Numbered from the stretch's first letter, positions 6,710 through 16,383 are shown. The stretch: DNA of 30,295 bases from Deltaproteobacteria bacterium (GCA_018262455.1 JAGSPR010000067.1:1-30295); one strand, 5' to 3'. The notes: a model not told the origin generated them from the sequence alone. Translations and numbers: made by a program.

Positions 6710-7996
6710 GTGCGCACCCGGATGACCCACGCGGCTGTCGCGGCCGTCGCCGCCGTCGCCGCCTCCGCCTGCTGGTCGGGAACCCAGCCCTCGATGGCCG
6801 AGCCAGCCGCGCCGACCGCAAGGGTCCGGACCTGCGCGATCGACCCACCGGTGCGCGTACCGCAGCAGCTCCAGATCGCGCGCTGGCTCGGGAGGATCGG
6901 TGATCGCAGCTATCTGATCGCGCGCCACGATCAGCGGCTCGTCCTCGTGAGCCTCACCGGCGGCACGCTGACGAGCGTGGTGCTCGGGCTGGACAGCCTG
7001 CGCGCCGATGCGGTGACCGGCACGCACCTCTGGCTCGCCGGCACGCGCGAGCACCGCAGCGTGCTGCTCGACGTCGACCTCTCGACGCCCGGCCTTCCGG
7101 CTCGCGAGCCCGAGCTCCTGGTCACCACCCCGCTGTCCACGATCGATGCGATCGCGGTCGGCAGCGAGCGCCAGCTGATCGCGGAGCGTGGGACCAAGAT
7201 CGCGCTCCAGCTCTACGATCGCGCGGCCCACAAGCTCGGGCCGGTCGCCCAGATCAACACGACCGACCTGCAGATGCCCGAGCTGCGGTGCGCCGGCGAT
7301 CGCTGCTTCGCGGTCGGCGTCGAGGGCGATGGCGCCGATCGGCGGATCTATGTCGAGCGGTTCGCGCCGGATGGGAGCGCCGAGCACGAGGTCCTCGCCG
7401 ATGATCATGTCGCGACGCTCCAGCTCGCCTCGCTCGGCGCGCGCACGATCGTGCTGTGGACCGCGTTCGACCACCAGGGCGTGTTCATGCGCGCGCTCGA
7501 TCCGTCGGGCAAGCCGCTCACCCGGCGCACCGGCATCGCCGGCATCGCCCGGCCGCCGGTGGCGTTCGAGCTGCTCCCCGCCGCGCCGCCGCGGATCGCC
7601 CTCAAGGACGCCAGCGGCGCCTGGACGATCGCCACCCTCGACGCCGATGCGCACCGGCTCGACGAGGTCCGCGCCCTGCCGCTGCCGAGCCAGACCTCTT
7701 CGTTCACCGGCGCGGTGCAAAGCGACGGCATCCTCGGCGCCGGCTTCTCGAGCCAGGTCGACTACCAGGGCGGCACCCACGCCTGGACCGCCCGCGCGAC
7801 CGCCGTGTTCCTACCGACGACACGCGATGCGGAAGCCCCGGTCGAGGTGCTGCCCACGACCAGTGGAGAGGGCCGAGGCGGGATGGCCGCGTTCCCGCTC
7901 GTCGAGCCCGGGCATGCCGCGGTGCTCGTGCTGCCGCAGGGCGACGAGTCCGAGGACGGTGGCGAGCTGGTGATGGTGCGGAAGCCCTGCACCTGA
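6710..7996 (+). CDS. Lipoprotein of unknown function, probably beta-rich
   Basis: 428 residues from GTG 6710; an in-frame ATG at 6722 (MTHAAVAAVAAVAASAC) is an alternative start and would give a more usual signal. Cys21 after AASA looks like the lipidation site. The mature protein is rich in short beta-strand segments with repeating G/D-rich turns (RQLIAERGTKIALQLYD; ARTIVLWTAFD; SDGILGAGFSS), as expected of a beta-propeller, but I could not assign a family. Two internal cysteines (RCAGDRC) could form a disulfide, and Cys residues near both ends of the mature chain (RTCAID and KPCT) could form another. It stands alone; the gap of 106 bp before it holds a TACCGT box 9 nt before the GTG. It converges on the NIF3 gene with 8 bp between them. 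Confidence 0.75.
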   Translation: MRTRMTHAAVAAVAAVAASACWSGTQPSMAEPAAPTARVRTCAIDPPVRVPQQLQIARWLGRIGDRSYLIARHDQRLVLVSLTGGTLTSVVLGLDSLRADAVTGTHLWLAGTREHRSVLLDVDLSTPGLPAREPELLVTTPLSTIDAIAVGSERQLIAERGTKIALQLYDRAAHKLGPVAQINTTDLQMPELRCAGDRCFAVGVEGDGADRRIYVERFAPDGSAEHEVLADDHVATLQLASLGARTIVLWTAFDHQGVFMRALDPSGKPLTRRTGIAGIARPPVAFELLPAAPPRIALKDASGAWTIATLDADAHRLDEVRALPLPSQTSSFTGAVQSDGILGAGFSSQVDYQGGTHAWTARATAVFLPTTRDAEAPVEVLPTTSGEGRGGMAAFPLVEPGHAAVLVLPQGDESEDGGELVMVRKPCT

Positions 7997-8004
7997 CCCC
8001 AGCG

Positions 8005-8781
8005 TCAGACCGGATTCGGACACGGTACGAACTTCACGTCGAGCGCGGGAAATCGCAGCCGCAGCTCCTCGGCCAGGCGCATCGCGCCGAACACCTCCGT
8101 CGCGTAGTGCCCGGCCGCGACGAGCGTGATCTGGAGCTCCTTCGCGAGATCGGAGGCGCGCTCGGCGAGCTCGCCGGTGACGAACAGGTCGCACCCGACG
8201 TACGCCGCGGACTCGAGCAGATCCGACGCGGCGCCCGAGCACACCCCGACCTTGCGGACGACCGCCGGACCGTGGGGGAACACGAACCGTGGCGGCTGGC
8301 CGTGGCACACGCCCGCGGCGATCCGGCTGATCGCGTCGTCGCGCGTCAGCGGCGAGGGCCACTGCCCTGCCAGGCCGAGCGGTGTCCCGCGCACATCTCC
8401 GAACGGCTCGCGGATGCCGCCGAGCGCGAGCGCATCGCACAGGCCCACGTTGTTGCCGAGCCGCGGGTGCTTGTCGAGAGGCAAGTGATACGCCGCGAGC
8501 GACACGTCGTTGCCAAGTAGCAGCTGGAGCCGACGCGCGAGCGGTCCCGCGATCTTCGTCAGACCGGAGCCCCACACGAGGCCATGGTGCACGACGATCA
8601 GATCGGCGCGCAGCTCGATCGCGCGGCCGATCAGCTCCGCCGATGCCGACACCCCCGTGACCACGGTCTCGACCTCCATCGTGCCCTCGACCTGCAGCCC
8701 GTTCGGCGCGAAGTCTTTGAAACGATCGATCTCGAGCGTCGTGTCGAGGTAGCCGACGACGTCGCGCAGGTGGACGGGCAT
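8005..8781 (-). CDS. NIF3-family dinuclear metal protein (YbgI/YqfO-like)
   Basis: 258 residues from ATG 8781. The family motifs are present: APNGLQVEG near residue 25, the metal-ligand pair HHG in [19 protein letters not shown] in the middle, VTGEL, and the C-terminal GHYATE with its metal-binding His and Glu. NIF3 proteins bind two metal ions and are often annotated as GTP cyclohydrolase I type 2, but their real role is unsettled. Length is normal for the short form without the inserted PII-like domain. The upstream frame stays open but no family similarity extends past M1, so this ATG is chosen. There is no ribosome site; a TTGACG ... 17 bp ... CACCAT pair ends 6 nt before the ATG. Confidence 0.9.
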   Translation of the reverse strand: MPVHLRDVVGYLDTTLEIDRFKDFAPNGLQVEGTMEVETVVTGVSASAELIGRAIELRADLIVVHHGLVWGSGLTKIAGPLARRLQLLLGNDVSLAAYHLPLDKHPRLGNNVGLCDALALGGIREPFGDVRGTPLGLAGQWPSPLTRDDAISRIAAGVCHGQPPRFVFPHGPAVVRKVGVCSGAASDLLESAAYVGCDLFVTGELAERASDLAKELQITLVAAGHYATEVFGAMRLAEELRLRFPALDVKFVPCPNPV

Positions 8782-8871
8782 CGCGAAATGGTGCGGGAGG
8801 CTCGCGACCCCGTCAACGCCCGTGGGAATTCCGCCCGCTCGGCGGGCTGGATCCCGTGGTAAACCGGCCGC

Positions 8872-10468
<1,597 letters not shown>

Positions 10469-10498
10469 GCCGCCACCCGGAACCGCTCGCGCTCGAGC

Positions 10499-11509
10499 TC
10501 ACCGACCGCGCGGCGGGCGATCGACGACATTAGCGATCGCCATGACCGCGAGTCCCATCGAGGCCAGCAGGCACGTACGCACGCGGTTGACCATCGTGAA
10601 CTCGAGCCCGGCCGCGGGTGCCGAGCCGAGCACCCCGTAGAGCATGTAGTTGCCGCCATCGGCGAGCCCGAGCCCGAGCGGGATGACGTTCGAGATCCAG
10701 GTGACCAGCAGCCCGACCGACAGCACGCCGATCACGAGTGGCGCGGTCACCGGCACGTCGGCGACGTGGAGGATGACGATCGTCCCGGTCCAGTTGAGGA
10801 TCCGCGCGGCGATCACGAAGATCAGCGCGCGTCGCGTGGTGGCACCGCCGAACTGGCGCACGTTGGCATCGACCCCGCTGATCCGGCGCTCCCACTGCGC
10901 GGCTCGAGCTCGCGAGATCAGCCGGAGCCCGGCCAGCGCATGGATGAGCGTCGCGAGCGCGCCTCGCCGTGCGAGCACCACGAGGCCGATCGCGAACACG
11001 ACGAGCACGGTCGTCACGATCATCACGGCCAGCTCGACCCGCGACGGCAGATCGAGGGTCAACAAAGTCAGCGGGACCCCGATCATGATCGACGACACCG
11101 CGACCGAGATCGTCGTCATGTTGAACAAGATGACCGCCGAGACGGCAGCGGCCTCCGGGACCTGGGGCATCAACATCGTCACCTTGATCGGCTCGCCGAG
11201 CGAGTTGCCCGGCGTCAGGCGGTTGATCGCCAGCCCGCTCACCTGCGCCGCGAACACCCGCGCGTACGAGATCGGCGCCAGCGGCTGGACGTAGCAGTGG
11301 AAGGCCGCGGCATCGCAACCCACCGACAGCAGATCGAGTCCGGCGATCACCGCGAACCAGGCGCCGGTCTCGACGACCGCCCGGCGAATGCTCGCGCTCC
11401 CGAGCCGATCGAACAGGTACGCGAGCGCGAGCAGCCCGATCGCCAGGGCGCCGAGGTGCACCAGCTTGCGAACGGACGGTCGGCTCACCCTCGACAAGGT
11501 AGCCGACAT
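10499..11509 (-). CDS. LPG-synthase/AglD-type integral membrane protein (UPF0104-like)
   Basis: Up to 336 residues with about eight hydrophobic helices. The pattern fits the lysylphosphatidylglycerol synthase transmembrane (LPG_synthase_TM) family: an early INRLTPGNSLGEPIK segment, long central helices, and a late WISNVIPLGLGLADGG motif. Members are flippases or membrane parts of lipid- and glycan-modifying enzymes; no catalytic domain is attached here, so the substrate is unknown. The longest start is ATG 11509, but GTG 11488 (eighth codon) is 7 nt downstream of a TACCTT box and leaves a shorter MSRPSVRKLVHLG N-terminus, which I think more likely. The gene converges on the mutase (30-bp gap) and diverges from the small helical protein. 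Confidence 0.8.
   Translation of the reverse strand: MSATLSRVSRPSVRKLVHLGALAIGLLALAYLFDRLGSASIRRAVVETGAWFAVIAGLDLLSVGCDAAAFHCYVQPLAPISYARVFAAQVSGLAINRLTPGNSLGEPIKVTMLMPQVPEAAAVSAVILFNMTTISVAVSSIMIGVPLTLLTLDLPSRVELAVMIVTTVLVVFAIGLVVLARRGALATLIHALAGLRLISRARAAQWERRISGVDANVRQFGGATTRRALIFVIAARILNWTGTIVILHVADVPVTAPLVIGVLSVGLLVTWISNVIPLGLGLADGGNYMLYGVLGSAPAAGLEFTMVNRVRTCLLASMGLAVMAIANVVDRPPRGR
11496..11501 (-). promoter_or_regulatory. Candidate -10 box favouring GTG 11488 start
   Basis: TACCTT on the minus strand, 7 nt before GTG 11488. If real, the first seven codons of the longer frame would not be transcribed, which moves the protein start. Confidence 0.45.
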
Positions 11510-11520
11510 CGTCGTCGAAG

Positions 11521-11554
11521 ACCGGGAGTCGGACCGAACCGGGAGTCGGGCCGA
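11521..11554. repeat. Tandem 17-bp repeat in divergent promoter region
   Basis: accgggagtcggaccga (11521-11537) is followed at once by accgggagtcgggccga (11538-11554), one mismatch. The pair sits just upstream of the TACCTT box of the membrane protein gene, where a regulator could bind. Confidence 0.6.
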
Positions 11555-11573
11555 TCCGGCAATGCCTGCTGTC

Positions 11574-11595
11574 CCGTCCGTCGGCCGGCGGACGG
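11574..11595. promoter_or_regulatory. 22-bp near-perfect palindrome, possible operator
   Basis: Half-sites CCGTCCGTCGG and CCGGCGGACGG are inverted repeats with a single mismatch and no spacer. The site lies between the divergent membrane-protein and small helical-protein genes. The dyad could bind a dimeric regulator; it could also be a chance G+C-rich dyad. Confidence 0.4.
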
Positions 11596-11681
11596 CTTGT
11601 CCGGTCGGCGGACGTCAGCTCCGCAATCCCGCGACAGGACTCGCGCGCCGCGCTGGCCCGCGAAGTGAAGAGGCCATCGCC

Positions 11682-12026
11682 ATGCGCAATCGCCGGCAAG
11701 CTCACCCGCTCGACCATCATCCTTCGTTCCGCGCGGTCATCGCGGCCGCGCCCCCGCTGGCCGAGCTTGCCGCCAGGGTCGGCGAGACCGCGCTGGTCGG
11801 GACGCTCGCGCTCGCGTGCAGCGATCTCGCGGACGGCTTCTCGGCCCCGCCGTCGAGCCGGCGACGCCTGCGGTCCCATCACCGGGCCTGGATCGCGGTT
11901 CGAGAGATCGACCGTCAGGTCACCGCGGTCGGCCGCCGCCGGCAAGCCCCCGCGGAGGTCGTCAAGCGTGCCCAGCGGGCGATCGACCGGGCCGACGTCC
12001 TGATCGGCGCGTTGCTCCCCACCTGA
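11682..12026 (+). CDS. Small helical protein, four-helix-bundle (IVP)-like
   Basis: 114 residues from ATG 11682, with AAGAGG 8 nt upstream as a ribosome site. The sequence is almost wholly helical: a helix around FRAVIAAAPPLAELAARVG, then ALACSDLADGF, which recalls the NIAEG/LADGF helix junction of the four-helix-bundle family first found as intervening sequences in 23S rRNA, then AWIAVREIDRQVTAVGRRR and AQRAIDRADVLIGALLP. The match to that family is by pattern only. These proteins are usually orphan genes of unknown role. There is no signal or membrane segment. The gene reads toward the Asp-box lipoprotein with a 92-bp gap. The frame continues upstream without a stop, but the ribosome site supports this ATG. 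Confidence 0.6.
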   Translation: MRNRRQAHPLDHHPSFRAVIAAAPPLAELAARVGETALVGTLALACSDLADGFSAPPSSRRRLRSHHRAWIAVREIDRQVTAVGRRRQAPAEVVKRAQRAIDRADVLIGALLPT

Positions 12027-12118
12027 ATGCCGAGCGTTTCGGCGTGATTCTGGCCACACCGCGAGAACGACCGACCAAACGAACTGCGTACCATGTAGCA
12101 TTCCATGCTGGAGGACCC

Positions 12119-13072
12119 ATGCGATTCAAGGTAGCGATCCTGTGTGCGGCGCTTGCGGCGACGGCATCGACGGGCTGCAAGAAGAAGGGGACCGGCGGCG
12201 GCGGGGGCGGATGGCTCGTCGGCAGCGAAGGCATGATGGCCCAGGTCGACCCCAACGGTCGGCTCGGCGCGGGCTATGACCTCGGTGCGAGCGAGACGCT
12301 CAACGGGATCGCATGTCGGTACCAGGCCGAAGCGTGGGTGGTTGGGGCCGGCGGCACCTTGCTCTACACCGCGGATGGCGGCGTCAGCTGGTCGGCGCAG
12401 GACGTCGGCACCACGGCCAACCTCCGCACCCTCGCCACCCAGGATGCCGGCCCGGTGTTCATCGCCGGCGACGGCGTGTTCATGACGGCCGTCCCGGAGT
12501 TCGTGACCGGCAAGGCCCAGTGGACTCAACTTGGTGACGGCGTCACCAGCTACCGTTCGGTCGCAGCGGCGCAGCACGCCGACACGGTGCTCGCGGTCTC
12601 CAGCGATGGCGGCCTGTGGTCGTACGACGCGGGCGTGCTGTCGCGTCGCACCACCCTCGCCGGCATGCACGCGGTGGCGGTGTCTCCGGACGGCGAGACC
12701 GCGATCGCGGTTGGCGCCGGCCTGTCGCGCAGCCTCGACGGCGGCAAGACGTGGAGCCCGCTCGCGGTCGACGCGAGCCTCCAGTTCGAAGACGTCCGCA
12801 TCGATGACAATGGCGAGGCCGTTGCGGTCGGCGTTGGCGGCATCGTGGCGCGGATCGACGGCGAGGGTCGGGTCCTCACCCAGCGCGTCGGCACCGCGGA
12901 TCTGCGCACCCTCCACATCGCGCCCGCCGATGACTACAGCGGCGTCGGCTACGCGGCCGGTGACGGCGGTCAGATCTGGATGACGAACGACTCCGGCTGG
13001 ACGTGGACCGCAGGTCCAAACGTCGGCCACACCGTGCTCGGCGTCGACGAGATCGGCGCCGGTCACCGCTGA
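12119..13072 (+). CDS. Asp-box beta-propeller lipoprotein (YCF48/BNR-like)
   Basis: 317 residues from ATG 12119, with GGAGG 4 nt upstream. A signal sequence ends in the lipobox STGC (Cys20), followed by KKK and a Gly linker. The mature part carries three Asp-boxes of the S/T-x-D-x-G-x-x-W type: TADGGVSW, SLDGGKTW and TNDSGWTW, spaced through repeated W/V-G-x-G-G blades, as in YCF48-like and BNR-repeat propellers. YCF48 itself is a photosystem assembly factor; in non-photosynthetic bacteria such propellers are exported proteins of unknown partner. It is convergent with the sigma-DsbA gene, separated by a 40-bp gap that contains a strong hairpin. Confidence 0.82.
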   Translation: MRFKVAILCAALAATASTGCKKKGTGGGGGGWLVGSEGMMAQVDPNGRLGAGYDLGASETLNGIACRYQAEAWVVGAGGTLLYTADGGVSWSAQDVGTTANLRTLATQDAGPVFIAGDGVFMTAVPEFVTGKAQWTQLGDGVTSYRSVAAAQHADTVLAVSSDGGLWSYDAGVLSRRTTLAGMHAVAVSPDGETAIAVGAGLSRSLDGGKTWSPLAVDASLQFEDVRIDDNGEAVAVGVGGIVARIDGEGRVLTQRVGTADLRTLHIAPADDYSGVGYAAGDGGQIWMTNDSGWTWTAGPNVGHTVLGVDEIGAGHR

Positions 13073-13080
13073 CCGACCGA

Positions 13081-13106
13081 GCCGGGCGGCGAGGCTCACG
13101 CCCGGC
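13081..13106. terminator. Hairpin between convergent genes
   Basis: GCCGGGCG (13081-13088) pairs perfectly with CGCCCGGC (13099-13106) around a 10-nt loop, between the stops of the propeller lipoprotein and the sigma-DsbA gene. There is no U-tract on either side, so it may act as a bidirectional terminator or an mRNA end. Confidence 0.45.
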
Positions 13107-13112
13107 GGTTCG

Positions 13113-14567
13113 TCAGTCCTTGAGCGCGGCGTCGATCACCGCCCGCATCTGCGCCATCGGCAGCGCGCCGGTCATCCGGCGGCCGTTGATGACGAACGAC
13201 GGCGTGCCGTGAAACTCGAGCTCCATCGCGGCGTCGTGGTCGGCCGCGACCATCGGGGCGTAGGTGTGGTGCTCGAGCGCGTCGCGCAGCTGGGCCACGT
13301 CCATCCCGACATCCTTCGCGAGCCCCAGCAAGCCATCACGCGACAGGTCCTCGGAGTGCGCCAGCATCTGATCGTGGAACGCCCAGTACTTGCCCTGCGC
13401 CTCCGCCGCGAGCGAGGCCTCGGCGGCGAGCTCCGCGGTCTTGTGGACCGGCAGCTGCTTCATGACCAGCCGGAGCTTGTTCGGGTACTCGTCGAACAGC
13501 GCGTCGAGTGAACCGTGCGCCTTCTCGCAGTACGGGCACTTCAGGTCGCTGAACATCACGATCGTGACCGGCGCATCGGCCGGGCCGCGCGCCGGCCCGC
13601 GATCGAGCCCCAGCCGCGCCACGGTCGCCCGATCGACCACGGGCGCCGGGTCGGGCGGCGGGGCGACCCGATCGGCCGCCGGTTGCGCCGGCGCAGCGGC
13701 CGGTGGAGGTGCGGCCGACGCCACCCGGCGGACCGGTGGTGCACTCGGCGGTAACTCGATGTGCGCGCGCGCGGGCGCGTGGGACACGGTCATGATGGCC
13801 GTGGAGGGGGACTCGGCGGCCGAGTCGTGGACGACGTAGGCGGTGGTGCCGATGGCGGCGATCGAGGCGGCGGCGAGTGCGAGCTTGAACATGTGTCCTC
13901 CGTGCGAGCTAGGGGATGCTGCTTCGACACGGGACGGAACGATCATCGGCAACGCCGCGACCACACACGCCGCGAGGTTTCGCTTCACGCGGTGGCCGCG
14001 AAGCGAGGTCTCGACGAGCGAGGTCACACCATCCGCGAGGTACTGGCGTCCGCGCGTGAGCCGCTGGAGCGCGGCCGCCTCGGAGATCCCGAGTGCCTCC
14101 GACACCTCGCGTACCGACTGCTGCTCCCGGTAGTAGAGCACCAGCACGTCACGATAGGTCTCGGGTACACGCGCCAGCGCCTCGCCGACGACGCGCTCGG
14201 CCTGAGCCGCGCACGCCGCTTCGAACGGGTTGCCTGTCGCGCCACTCGCTGGTTCGACCAGCTCGTCGACCAGCGCCCCTGGCATCTCGCGATCCGTCCG
14301 CTTCCTCGCCTTGCGAGCGAGGTTGCGGGCGATCCCGCAGAGCCACGAGCGCAACCGCCCGGGCTCGCGGAGCTGATCGAGCTGACGCCAGGCCGCGAGG
14401 AACGTCTCCTGCGCGACGTCTTCGCTCAGCGCTTGATCGCGCGTCCGGCTGTACGACACCGCGGAGACCATGCGCTGGTAGCGCGCGACGAGCGCACCAA
14501 AGGCGGCGCGCTCGCCGCGCTTGCTCGCTTCGAGCAGCTCGGCATCTGTCGAGATCGCATGTCCCAT
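13113..14567 (-). CDS. ECF sigma factor continuous with a membrane-anchored DsbA-like domain
   Basis: One uninterrupted frame of 484 residues from ATG 14567. Residues 8-92 are sigma region 2 (EDVAQETFLAAWRQL; RLRSWLCGIARNLARK) and ~120-180 are region 4 with a helix-turn-helix (REVSEALGISEAAALQRL). Then come a hydrophobic stretch at 198-211, a membrane helix at 228-246, a Pro/Ala-rich linker, and a DsbA-like thioredoxin domain (~314-484) with active site CPYC (344-347) and the cis-Pro in GTPSF (Pro456). Met226 is preceded by GGAGG 4 nt upstream, the same spacing as in the neighbouring lipoprotein gene, so a separate exported DsbA-like protein could also be made. Known ECF factors are usually held by a separate anti-sigma factor; none is adjacent. 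Either a tethered, thiol-sensing sigma factor or two fused-in-frame products is possible. Confidence 0.85.
   Translation of the reverse strand: MGHAISTDAELLEASKRGERAAFGALVARYQRMVSAVSYSRTRDQALSEDVAQETFLAAWRQLDQLREPGRLRSWLCGIARNLARKARKRTDREMPGALVDELVEPASGATGNPFEAACAAQAERVVGEALARVPETYRDVLVLYYREQQSVREVSEALGISEAAALQRLTRGRQYLADGVTSLVETSLRGHRVKRNLAACVVAALPMIVPSRVEAASPSSHGGHMFKLALAAASIAAIGTTAYVVHDSAAESPSTAIMTVSHAPARAHIELPPSAPPVRRVASAAPPPAAAPAQPAADRVAPPPDPAPVVDRATVARLGLDRGPARGPADAPVTIVMFSDLKCPYCEKAHGSLDALFDEYPNKLRLVMKQLPVHKTAELAAEASLAAEAQGKYWAFHDQMLAHSEDLSRDGLLGLAKDVGMDVAQLRDALEHHTYAPMVAADHDAAMELEFHGTPSFVINGRRMTGALPMAQMRAVIDAALKD
13897..13901 (-). promoter_or_regulatory. Internal ribosome site for the DsbA-like part
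   Basis: GGAGG, 4 nt before ATG 13892 (Met226 of the long frame). The following residues (MFKLALAAASIAAIG) would make a good signal anchor, so independent translation of residues 226-484 is plausible. Confidence 0.55.
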
Positions 14568-14599
14568 GTCGTCTACCTGTGCCGCCGGAGGGCCGGAAC

Positions 14600-14626
14600 A
14601 TGACAGGAAATCAGCACGGCTCCTAC
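14600..14626 (-). promoter_or_regulatory. Possible ECF-type promoter of the sigma-DsbA gene
   Basis: On the minus strand GTAGGA (14626-14621) and TGTCAT (14605-14600) are 15 bp apart, and the inferred start would leave a leader of about 25 nt. The layout resembles an autoregulated ECF promoter, but the boxes are not from a consensus I can confirm. Confidence 0.25.
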
Positions 14627-14663
14627 AACCGTAGTAGTTGATGAGGCATTCCGCGGATCTGCC

Positions 14664-14689
14664 GGGCGCCACGGGCGGGCGCCACGGGC
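14664..14689. repeat. Perfect 13-bp tandem duplication
   Basis: gggcgccacgggc occurs twice head to tail (14664-14676, 14677-14689) in the 224-bp gap between the sigma-DsbA gene and the Rieske gene. It may be a slippage product or a doubled binding site. Confidence 0.6.
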
Positions 14690-14791
14690 GTGGGCGACGA
14701 TGTGATCTGCACCGCGAGCACGTGGACCCTCGGCCGCAGTTCCTTACGGTTGTCGTGGACATGCGGCGGCCGCACAGGTCAGATCATATGG

Positions 14792-15286
14792 ATGTCTGGC
14801 CAATCTGATGATGAGTGCGGCGGCTGTTCCCGACGCACGCTGCTCCAGGGGCTCCTGGTCTCGCTGCCGGTGATCGCCGCGGGCTGCGGCAACGACTCCG
14901 AGCTCACCCCCGATGCCGGCACCAATCCTGACGGCGGGGATGGCGCCGGGTTCGAGCTGTGCGGAACGGACCTCTGCATCGACCTCATGCATTCGACCAA
15001 CGCCGGCCTGAGCACGGTCGGCGGGAACCGCGTCTTCACGACCACCAAGGACAAGATCATGGTGGTGCGGTCCACCGCCACCACGTTCACGACGCTGTCC
15101 GCGCTGTGCACCCACGCCAAGTGCACCGTGAGGTACGCGCTGGCCACGGACAGCTACGCGTGCCCCTGTCACGGCTCGAAGTTCGACAGCACCGGCGCGG
15201 TCACGCGTGGCCCAGCGGCGAGCCCGCTGAAGCACTACACGAACACGTTCGACGACACCGCCGCGACCCTCACCGTCAAGCTGTGA
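14792..15286 (+). CDS. Tat-exported Rieske [2Fe-2S] lipoprotein
   Basis: 164 residues from ATG 14792. The N-terminus has a twin-arginine motif (SRRTLLQ, Arg14-Arg15), a hydrophobic core and the lipobox IAAGC (Cys32), so it is probably exported folded by Tat and lipidated. The Rieske cluster ligands are Cys106-x-His108 and Cys124-x-x-His127, 15 residues apart; the extra Cys111 and Cys126 match the disulfide pair that bc1-type Rieske proteins use to hold the cluster (CTHAKC and CPCHGSKF). It is an electron carrier in the periplasm; no cytochrome b or oxidase gene is adjacent, so the partner is unknown. It is divergent from the sigma-DsbA gene. The first in-frame start that keeps the Tat signal intact was chosen. 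Confidence 0.88.
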   Translation: MSGQSDDECGGCSRRTLLQGLLVSLPVIAAGCGNDSELTPDAGTNPDGGDGAGFELCGTDLCIDLMHSTNAGLSTVGGNRVFTTTKDKIMVVRSTATTFTTLSALCTHAKCTVRYALATDSYACPCHGSKFDSTGAVTRGPAASPLKHYTNTFDDTAATLTVKL

Positions 15287-15299
15287 CGGGGGGCCCGAG

Positions 15300-15318
15300 C
15301 CGAATCGATCGATTTCGG
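15300..15318. terminator. Palindromic hairpin between convergent genes
   Basis: CCGAATCGATCGATTTCGG folds on itself with one bulged base and is flanked by a G-run and a C-run that extend the stem. It lies between the Rieske stop and the stop of the opposing gene and may serve both. Confidence 0.4.
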
Positions 15319-15334
15319 TCCGCCCCTGTGGGGT

Positions 15335-16342
15335 TCACTGCCGCTCGAGCGTGACCTCGAGCTCGAGCTTGTCGTCGGGATTCGCGTTCGGGATCGCGAT
15401 CCCCGCGAGCCGCTGGCGGACGCAGCGATCGGCCTCGGCGTCCCCGGTCGACACCGTCTTGATGCTCGCCTTGCCGGCGCGCAGCTCGACCCCGACCTTG
15501 CTCAGCGCAGCCTTGGCATGTCCGTCGAGGCAGGCGAGCAGGAGCGCCTTGCGCGACCGCACCGTGGTGGTCAGCGCATCGCGCAGGCCCTGCTCGCGCG
15601 ACAACGCACCCTTGTCGGTCAGCGGCGCGAGCGGCTCGCCGGGCGGCATGATCGCGAGCTTCATCCACAGCGCGGACTCGGGCGCCGGCAGGGTGACCGT
15701 GTCGATCGCCTTGGCGACACAGGTGTCGTAGGCGGGCGTTCCGGACCGTACGATCGCCTTGCCGTCGTACCAGACGATCGCCTCCGCGGGCGCGGCCGAG
15801 CTGCCACGCCTGGGAGCACACGCCGCGATCGCCGTGCTCGCGCCATCGAGCGCGGCGGCGATGTCGGCGGCGCGATTCGCGGTGTACGCGAGGTGGTTCA
15901 CCGTCAGCTGCCACTTCGCGTCGTGGGCCGCGACGAGGACGGAGGTGGTCGACTGGCGGGGCGTCGGCCACAGGCCCTCGCCGTCGCGCAGCTTGAGATC
16001 GATGTGGCCGGCGAGCACGATCGGCGCCGGCAACTTGGCGACCGGGGTCTTGCGCAGCGCCGCCGCGAGGCAGGTGTCGACCTCGGGCTTGCCCGAGCCG
16101 TGCACCCTGGCAGCCGTGATCGCTCCGCTCCGGCTGATCTCGAGCCAGAACAGCGCGCCGCTCGACGGCTCGATCGCGGCCGTACATCTGGTGATCGCGG
16201 CGGCTGCCGGGTTTCCGAGCAGTGGGTGGTCCGGCTGGAGCTGGGTTCCGAGCGCCGCGTCCTCCACGAGCTTGAACGCGGGGGGCGGATCGGCGGCCGC
16301 GATGGCAGGGATCGCAAGGCTGAGGATCACGAGGGTACGCAC
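15335..16342 (-). CDS. Periplasmic protein with three AgmX/TonB-C-like modules
   Basis: 335 residues from GTG 16342; GTG 16360 is an alternative that adds six residues. Residues 1-19 are a signal peptide (TLVILSLAIPAIAA, cut near AA-DPP). The mature protein repeats a pattern of a strand pair followed by a D-x-C helix and a Pro-rich strand: VDTCLAAALRKTPVAKLPAP, YDTCVAKAIDTVTLPAPE, and ADRCVRQRLAGIAIPNANP with the ending LELEVTLER. This recalls the AgmX/PglI TonB-like C-terminal domain (ECVxxALRxxxFPxP). I infer three diverged copies, each with one conserved Cys. Such domains usually sit at the end of energy-coupling envelope proteins; a protein made only of them would be a periplasmic partner. 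A TATCTA box lies 6 nt before the GTG. Confidence 0.65.
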   Translation of the reverse strand: MRTLVILSLAIPAIAAADPPPAFKLVEDAALGTQLQPDHPLLGNPAAAAITRCTAAIEPSSGALFWLEISRSGAITAARVHGSGKPEVDTCLAAALRKTPVAKLPAPIVLAGHIDLKLRDGEGLWPTPRQSTTSVLVAAHDAKWQLTVNHLAYTANRAADIAAALDGASTAIAACAPRRGSSAAPAEAIVWYDGKAIVRSGTPAYDTCVAKAIDTVTLPAPESALWMKLAIMPPGEPLAPLTDKGALSREQGLRDALTTTVRSRKALLLACLDGHAKAALSKVGVELRAGKASIKTVSTGDAEADRCVRQRLAGIAIPNANPDDKLELEVTLERQ

Positions 16343-16383
16343 GCTCGATAGATACCGCACCAGGGCCCGAGCCGGATCGATCA

